DNA of 8,851 nucleotides from CALCEB01 sp035531475 (GTDB lineage: Bacteria > Acidobacteriota > Terriglobia > UBA7540): NCBI GenBank assembly GCA_035531475.1, contig DATKST010000008.1:1-8851 (forward strand), given 5' to 3'. The notes under the pieces are model-generated. The model saw nothing but the letters and a program-made list of their open reading frames with translations. It made no database searches and was not told the origin of the DNA. The position numbers and the translations under genes were made by a program. Below, piece by piece: positions 5,623 through 8,851 of the stretch. Position 1 is the stretch's first letter; each line of letters opens with the position of its first letter.

Positions 5623-5883
5623 TTCTCACCAGCTTTTTGAAAACCGCTCAGGAGGTCTAATTTTCGGTCCTCGTCCTGGTTTTCGACCCCGCTGTCGTCA
5701 AAAGTAGGGAGTCTGGCTTCTCCTCGAGACCCTCACCCGCGTTCGATGACCCGTACGCTCTGCATGACCAGGACTCGCCACGCGGGCCGGGCACACTTCC
5801 CCCGGTGGATATTTCGCAGTGACAAGGAGGGGAATTCTTACTCCACGTTTCAGCTTCGCAGGGGAATCTGCTAAAGCTGAGCC
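5623..5883. other. Unassigned stretch between hicA and the transposase stub
   Basis: No frame here shows a recognisable protein. The transposase frame continues open to 5698 on the - strand (ending RVSRRSQTPYF), but after GYEDL its residues no longer resemble a transposase. The stretch could hold the site of a lost hicB and the deletion joint of the IS element. No tandem or inverted repeat was noticed. Confidence 0.4.
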
Positions 5884-6099
5884 CAAATCCTCGTACCCCA
5901 GCGCCAACCCGTACACCCGCTGCGCCACCAACTCCTTCACCGTGTGCTCGACCCGTTCCGCATCCCGATGGTCCGTAAAGCAGGCCGCAAACCGCTCGAT
6001 GATCCCCGTCCGCTTCTCCACCTCCCGCAGCAGCAATCCTCCCCCATCGCTGGTGATCGTCCCCCCATCAAAACCCGCCCGCACTTCCCGCTTCCCCTT
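5884..6099 (-). pseudogene. N-terminal stub of an IS1380-type transposase
   Basis: Reading from 6099 the frame gives KGKREVRAGFDGGTITSDGG, then LLLREVEKRTGIIERFAACFTDHRD, then RVEHTVKELVAQRVYGLALGYEDL. These are the conserved opening blocks of IS1380-family DDE transposases (FDGG..TSDGG.LLLR; RV.H....L..QR.YGLALGYEDL). A full transposase has over 400 residues; only about 72 remain. The normal N-terminus is cut by an in-frame TGA at 6100-6102, and homology stops abruptly after GYEDL at about 5884. Without the DDE catalytic core it cannot be active. No terminal inverted repeats were recognised at either edge. Confidence 0.8.
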
Positions 6100-6200
6100 T
6101 CAATTGTTTAGTGGGAAATCCGGGCTAGCCGGGCAGTCAATCCGGAGGGCACCGGCGGTGTGCCTGCGGTGCGATCATTTCCTGTGATCCTGAACCCCGT

Positions 6201-8018
6201 TTACTGGCGCTTCGATGGGTGAGCCGGGGGGGAAGAATTCCCACGCGGGGCCGGCTGAGGGTGGGGCGGAAACTCGCGGTCACGCATCGGACCAGCAGGT
6301 TTGCCAGCGCGCAGGTTGGCCCTCTGCTGCGGCTCCAGCGGCCGGCCGGGATGCTCCTGCATGGCCTGGCGGCGCGCGGCGAATGGCACCGGGCGCGGAG
6401 GCGGAGGAGTTCGAGTGATGAACCGCGGCGCGTTGTTGCGGGGTGCGGGCGTCGCCCCCCTTTGCGGCGGCGCGTTTCGGTTGATCAGCGGTGGACGTGA
6501 AGACGACGACCGCGCCAGCGGCCGTGAATTCTGGACGGCGGCGGGCGGACGCGAATATTGAGCGGGGGATGGCGCACGGGAAGCTGTCTCGCGCCCTACC
6601 GGGGCAGTCCTGGTGAACCTAACGGCTCGAACCGGAGGAGCTGCAACTTGCTTTCCCGCGAAGGTGGCCGAGGCGGTAGGGTTCAGGAACGGGTGTGGGA
6701 TAATTTGTGCCCGGGCGATTTGCTGCGGCGTAATCCGAACCATTTGCCGTGCGACGGGTTGTCCGCTGCGGAATACTGTAGCAGGCACGGCGGTTACGGC
6801 GGTTCGTTGGTAAGCGTAGTGAATGCTGTTGATGTTCCTCACATTGATGATATTCGTGATGTTGGTGACGTTGCGGATGTTGGTGATGTTTACTTCGCGT
6901 AAATAGGTGGGGCCGTAGTGATACCACGGGAAGTAAGGATCGCGGGGTCCGAGCGGGAACCAGCCGACCGGAGTTCCGATGCTCAAGCCAATGCCAAAGC
7001 CACTGCCACCCAAAAACGCCACAAACGCCGGCGCGTAGACTGGCATGATCGCTACGGGACCCGGCATCCAGCCCCATCGGGGGCCAATCATCGCCCAGCG
7101 GCCATAATGAAAGGGAGCCCAACCCCAAGGTTCGTCTTCCACCCAAGTCCAACCCCACGGCGAAACCCAAGCCCATCGCCCATAGCGGTACGGCACCCAG
7201 CCTCCCGGAACACCCCCGGGATACCACACCGGCCCATATTGCGGCGCCATCTGCCAACTACCGTAGGCATCCAGGTCTTCGCTGCCGGGAACATCGGGGC
7301 TGAAATACTGAGGATGGCGGTACGACTCCACGCGGCGGTCGCGGCTGGCGCACCATTCGTCAAACCCATCTTGACCGGGAGGTGAAACAAACTGAACCTG
7401 GATGGGATCCGTCCCGGTGAGCTTGACGGCTTGCCCGGAGTCGACCCTCTGGTTGGCGCCACCGCCCGTGACTTGCAGGCTGCCACGGTTGACGATGACC
7501 AACGTGGAACCGTCATTGGGATACGTCTCCACGCGATAGCTTCCGGGAGAGAGCACCGTGAGAGCGCCGTTGGGCGTGTCCACTTCCGCCGTGTTGCCAT
7601 TGGGCAGCGCAAAAACACTGACGCGGAGAACGCCCTGTCCCAGGCCAAGCTGCATGATCTGGTCACTCAGGTTGGCCAGGGTGAGGTCGGTGGTTTCGGA
7701 CAGGTGTACCGAGAAAGGACCGGCCTCGATTTCCGCCCGGGCGCCTTGATCTGCGTAGAGGCGGTCGCCAGTGGTCACGGGGTAATTCAGCGACGCTTGA
7801 CTCCATTGGCTTTCACCGGAGGGCTGGAAGGAAACGTTGCCCTGCACGTCGCTGATCCGGGCGACACGGGCGGGCGGGTCACCTTCATTCGCAAACAATG
7901 GGACGGCCAATAGCCCTGCCAGCAGGGCCAGGATCAGTTGAAGCGCAATCCGGCGAAGTCTTGCAGTTTCCATTTCCATGTTCGCTCCCAGGTTCAAAAG
8001 ATGGCTTGAAGAACACAT
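6201..8018 (-). CDS. Secreted FecR-domain / Trp-rich (DUF6600-like) protein
   Basis: A 605-residue exported protein of unknown function. A signal peptide is clear: RLRR then IALQLILALLAGLLAVPLFA (24-43). Residues 47-210 resemble a FecR-type beta domain (ARISDVQGNVSF, VTTGDRLYADQGARAEIEAG, VDTPNGALTVLSPGSYRVE). Residues 250-320 are a Trp/Tyr/Gly block with WGW and YGRW motifs (AWVSPWGWTWVEDEPWGWAP), as in DUF6600/YXWGXW proteins. Residues 377-397 are seven perfect N-[IV]-x triplets, and the tail from about 470 is Pro/Arg/Ala-rich and probably disordered. Two starts are equally plausible: ATG 8018 (AGGGAG 6 bases upstream) and ATG 7979 (GGGAG 5 bases upstream). The latter gives a more conventional signal peptide. 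FecR here is not next to a sigma factor or TonB receptor, so iron signalling is unlikely; an envelope or surface role is inferred. Confidence 0.85.
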   Translation of the reverse strand: MCSSSHLLNLGANMEMETARLRRIALQLILALLAGLLAVPLFANEGDPPARVARISDVQGNVSFQPSGESQWSQASLNYPVTTGDRLYADQGARAEIEAGPFSVHLSETTDLTLANLSDQIMQLGLGQGVLRVSVFALPNGNTAEVDTPNGALTVLSPGSYRVETYPNDGSTLVIVNRGSLQVTGGGANQRVDSGQAVKLTGTDPIQVQFVSPPGQDGFDEWCASRDRRVESYRHPQYFSPDVPGSEDLDAYGSWQMAPQYGPVWYPGGVPGGWVPYRYGRWAWVSPWGWTWVEDEPWGWAPFHYGRWAMIGPRWGWMPGPVAIMPVYAPAFVAFLGGSGFGIGLSIGTPVGWFPLGPRDPYFPWYHYGPTYLREVNITNIRNVTNITNIINVRNINSIHYAYQRTAVTAVPATVFRSGQPVARQMVRITPQQIARAQIIPHPFLNPTASATFAGKQVAAPPVRAVRFTRTAPVGRETASRAPSPAQYSRPPAAVQNSRPLARSSSSRPPLINRNAPPQRGATPAPRNNAPRFITRTPPPPRPVPFAARRQAMQEHPGRPLEPQQRANLRAGKPAGPMRDREFPPHPQPAPRGNSSPPAHPSKRQ

Positions 8019-8026
8019 GTGACTCT

Positions 8027-8053
8027 CCCTGACTGGATCAGGGCCGCAAGGCC
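8027..8053 (-). promoter_or_regulatory. Leader hairpins covering the first ribosome site of the FecR-like gene
   Basis: On the - strand CCCTGA and TCAGGG (plus coordinates 8038-8043 and 8027-8032, 5-base loop) pair perfectly, and the second arm contains the first bases of the AGGGAG ribosome site for ATG 8018. A second small hairpin (GGCC, 4-base loop, GGCC; 8042-8053) shares two bases with the first, so both cannot form fully at once. Whether this regulates translation is speculation. Confidence 0.25.
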
Positions 8054-8195
8054 ATCTTAACCTAATTGGATGTCGCCGGATGTAAAAACGGGCAGCCGTT
8101 TTCTTTTGAAGAGAAAGCTGGGGTATCGGCCGTTTGAGTGGAATTTCCGTTGCGGCAGAGAGTTGGACCTAAGCTCAGTACTGGTCAGTCAGACA

Positions 8196-8281
8196 CCACC
8201 CGCAGTGCGGGTGGCTTGATGAGTAGGGCCCCGTCAAACGGGGCGGGGTGGTTGGTTAAGGCGTCGCGCCAAGCGCGCCTT
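8196..8281. repeat. Three consecutive hairpins, probable end region of an IS200-type element
   Basis: Three perfect or near-perfect stems lie in 86 bases: CCACCCGC/GCGGGTGG with loop AGT (8196-8214), GCCCCG/CGGGGC with loop TCAAA (8228-8244), and AAGGCG-T-CGC/GCGCGCCTT with one bulged T and loop GCCAA (8258-8281). They lie just beyond the stop of the IS200-like transposase fragment. IS200/IS605 elements have no inverted ends but carry subterminal hairpins recognised as single strands by TnpA; the outermost stem at 8196 is the best candidate. Confidence 0.55.
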
Positions 8282-8292
8282 GCTTCACGGCA

Positions 8293-8487
8293 TCAGAACT
8301 TTCCGCTGGTTCCATCCGCTTCTTCTTGTTCGCGGATGTACTGGCGGACTTGCTCCAATTCGAACCCGACGGTGGACACGGCGTAGCCACGGGCCCAGAA
8401 ATGTTCGCCCGTGAAATTCCGCTCCTTGCCACCCAGTCTGGCCACAGCAATAGCGCTCTTCCCTTTCAGAAACCCGATCACCGACCT
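8293..8487 (-). pseudogene. tnpA: IS200-type Y1 transposase, C-terminal half only
   Basis: From about 8487 the frame reads SVIGFLKGKSAIAVARLGGK, then ERNFTGEHFWARGYAVSTVG, then FELEQVRQYIREQEEAD to TGA at 8293. These are the conserved C-terminal blocks of IS200/IS605 TnpA (GFLKGKSA; FWARGY.VSTVG; the final helix ...YI.EQE, whose Tyr is the likely nucleophile). The N-terminal half with the HUH metal-binding motif is missing: upstream of SVIGF the sequence switches to a YoeB-like frame. GTG 8481 could start translation, but a 62-residue product without HUH should be inactive. The hairpins at 8196-8281 probably belong to the same element. Confidence 0.85.
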
Positions 8488-8590
8488 TGTACACCAGCCG
8501 GTGCTCCTGCGTGATCCGCCTCGACCAACAGCCTGAGAGCACGAACTTCAACGGTTCCGGCTTGCCAATACCGGTGAACGGATCCCTCAT
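8485..8590 (-). pseudogene. YoeB-type toxin fragment
   Basis: In the - strand frame starting at 8590 the residues MRDPFTGIGKPEPLKFVLSG, then CWSRRITQEHRLVYKV, match the core and C-terminal half of YoeB/Txe mRNA interferases (RDPF.GIGKPEPLK..L.G.WSRRI..EHRLVY.V). The catalytic Glu of the EHRLVY segment and the Arg of SRRI are present. The N-terminal ~45 residues are absent (the frame upstream is antisense to another gene), and the last ~10 residues, including the catalytic C-terminal His-Tyr, are replaced by the IS200 fragment. No YefM-like antitoxin is seen. It is a dead remnant. Confidence 0.8.
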
Positions 8591-8851
8591 GACCGCTTCA
8601 ACAAGGTCCAGAACCCGAAGCGCCACTGCCCGGTGATTCGCCCGTTCGACGTGAGCTATCACTGGAGCCTGGATCAAGTCGAGTTCTCCACCGATCTCGT
8701 CTTCCGCTGCCGGGAGGACTTGCAAGCGATCTACGGCCACCTCACTCGCACCGCCATCCACACCGTGAAGCCCGATAACATCGCCACCTTCCTGGGCCGC
8801 AAGCTCAGTCCTCTCTACCAGGGGGAGATGGGTAACCGCTTCAACACCCGC
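8591..8851 (+). pseudogene. 5'-truncated gene of a dispersed uncharacterised family (runs off window)
   Basis: The + frame is open to the window end and reads DRFNKVQNPKRHCPVIRPFD, VSYHWSLDQVEFSTDLVF, RCREDLQAIYGHLTRTAIHT, VKPDNIATFLGRKLSPLYQG, EMGNRFNTR. I recall a conserved family, present in many copies in diverse bacteria, with RYNKV.NPK.HCPVI, SYHWS..Q.E..TD, LTRTAIHTVKP.NIATFLGRKL and GN.FNTR blocks; it has no function I can name. No ATG lies in frame between the stop at 8534-8536 and the homologous part, and homology begins where the YoeB fragment on the other strand ends (8590/8591). The gene therefore appears cut at its 5' end. It is probably mobile-element related, which is inference. 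Confidence 0.55.

Noticed and set aside
5698..5883. Continuation of the IS1380 transposase after GYEDL
   Set aside because: The frame stays open, but the residues no longer match the family, so it was kept out of the transposase stub.
6120..6190. Several short palindromes (GGCTAGCC, GATCA...TGATC, GGCAC...GTGTGCC) downstream of the FecR-like gene
   Set aside because: Each is short or imperfect with no U-run on the - strand, so no terminator could be supported.
6619..7257. Alternative - strand frame of 212 codons inside the FecR-like gene
   Set aside because: The gene frame has a signal peptide, FecR-like domain and Trp-rich motifs; the other frame is a low-complexity shadow.
8285..8761. A single 158-codon - strand gene
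   Set aside because: Only its middle is YoeB-like. The N-terminal third is antisense to the + strand gene fragment and the C-terminal part is an out-of-frame reading of the IS200 transposase.

Overview
The window looks like chromosomal DNA of a GC-rich soil bacterium, most probably an Acidobacteriota member. This is an inference from three things: the order trpS, scpA, scpB, rluB, hisC; the secreted FecR/tryptophan-rich protein; and intergenic repeats (a TCATTCTGAG...GAAGAATC inverted repeat and GGAGTGCGG...CTTG...CCGC hairpins) of kinds I recall from such genomes. No rRNA or tRNA gene is visible to fix the taxonomy.

Positions 1-5351 form a housekeeping block on the + strand: the 3' part of trpS (tryptophanyl-tRNA synthetase), scpA and scpB (kleisin and winged-helix partners of the SMC condensin), a 23S-type pseudouridine synthase of the RsuA/RluB family, hisC (histidinol-phosphate aminotransferase) and a CoA-binding Rossmann protein of the YccU type. 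The genes face the same way but are not tightly packed. Nearly every gap holds its own repeat: a degenerate 17-bp tandem repeat between scpA and scpB, an inverted pair of hairpins between scpB and rluB, a 310-bp nested foldback structure between rluB and hisC, and an 85-bp inverted repeat after hisC.

Positions 5352-6200 are accessory and decayed. A HicA-type toxin gene on the - strand has no visible HicB partner. Next to it is a stub of an IS1380-type transposase.

Positions 6201-8018 (- strand) encode a large secreted protein. It has a signal peptide, a FecR-like domain, a Trp/Gly/Tyr-rich block, a strict three-residue Asn-Ile repeat and a Pro/Arg-rich tail. It stands alone with its own leader.

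Positions 8196-8851 are a mosaic of broken mobile genes: three hairpins and the C-terminal half of an IS200-type transposase, then the C-terminal part of a YoeB toxin, then the beginning of a + strand gene of a dispersed family that runs off the window. The fragments abut almost base to base.

I found no coherent new multi-gene system. The most distinctive signal is the repeat architecture at 3229-3536. There, removing a 147-bp terminal-inverted-repeat element and one TA copy restores the register of a heptamer tandem array, and the array also supplies the last codons and the stop of rluB.
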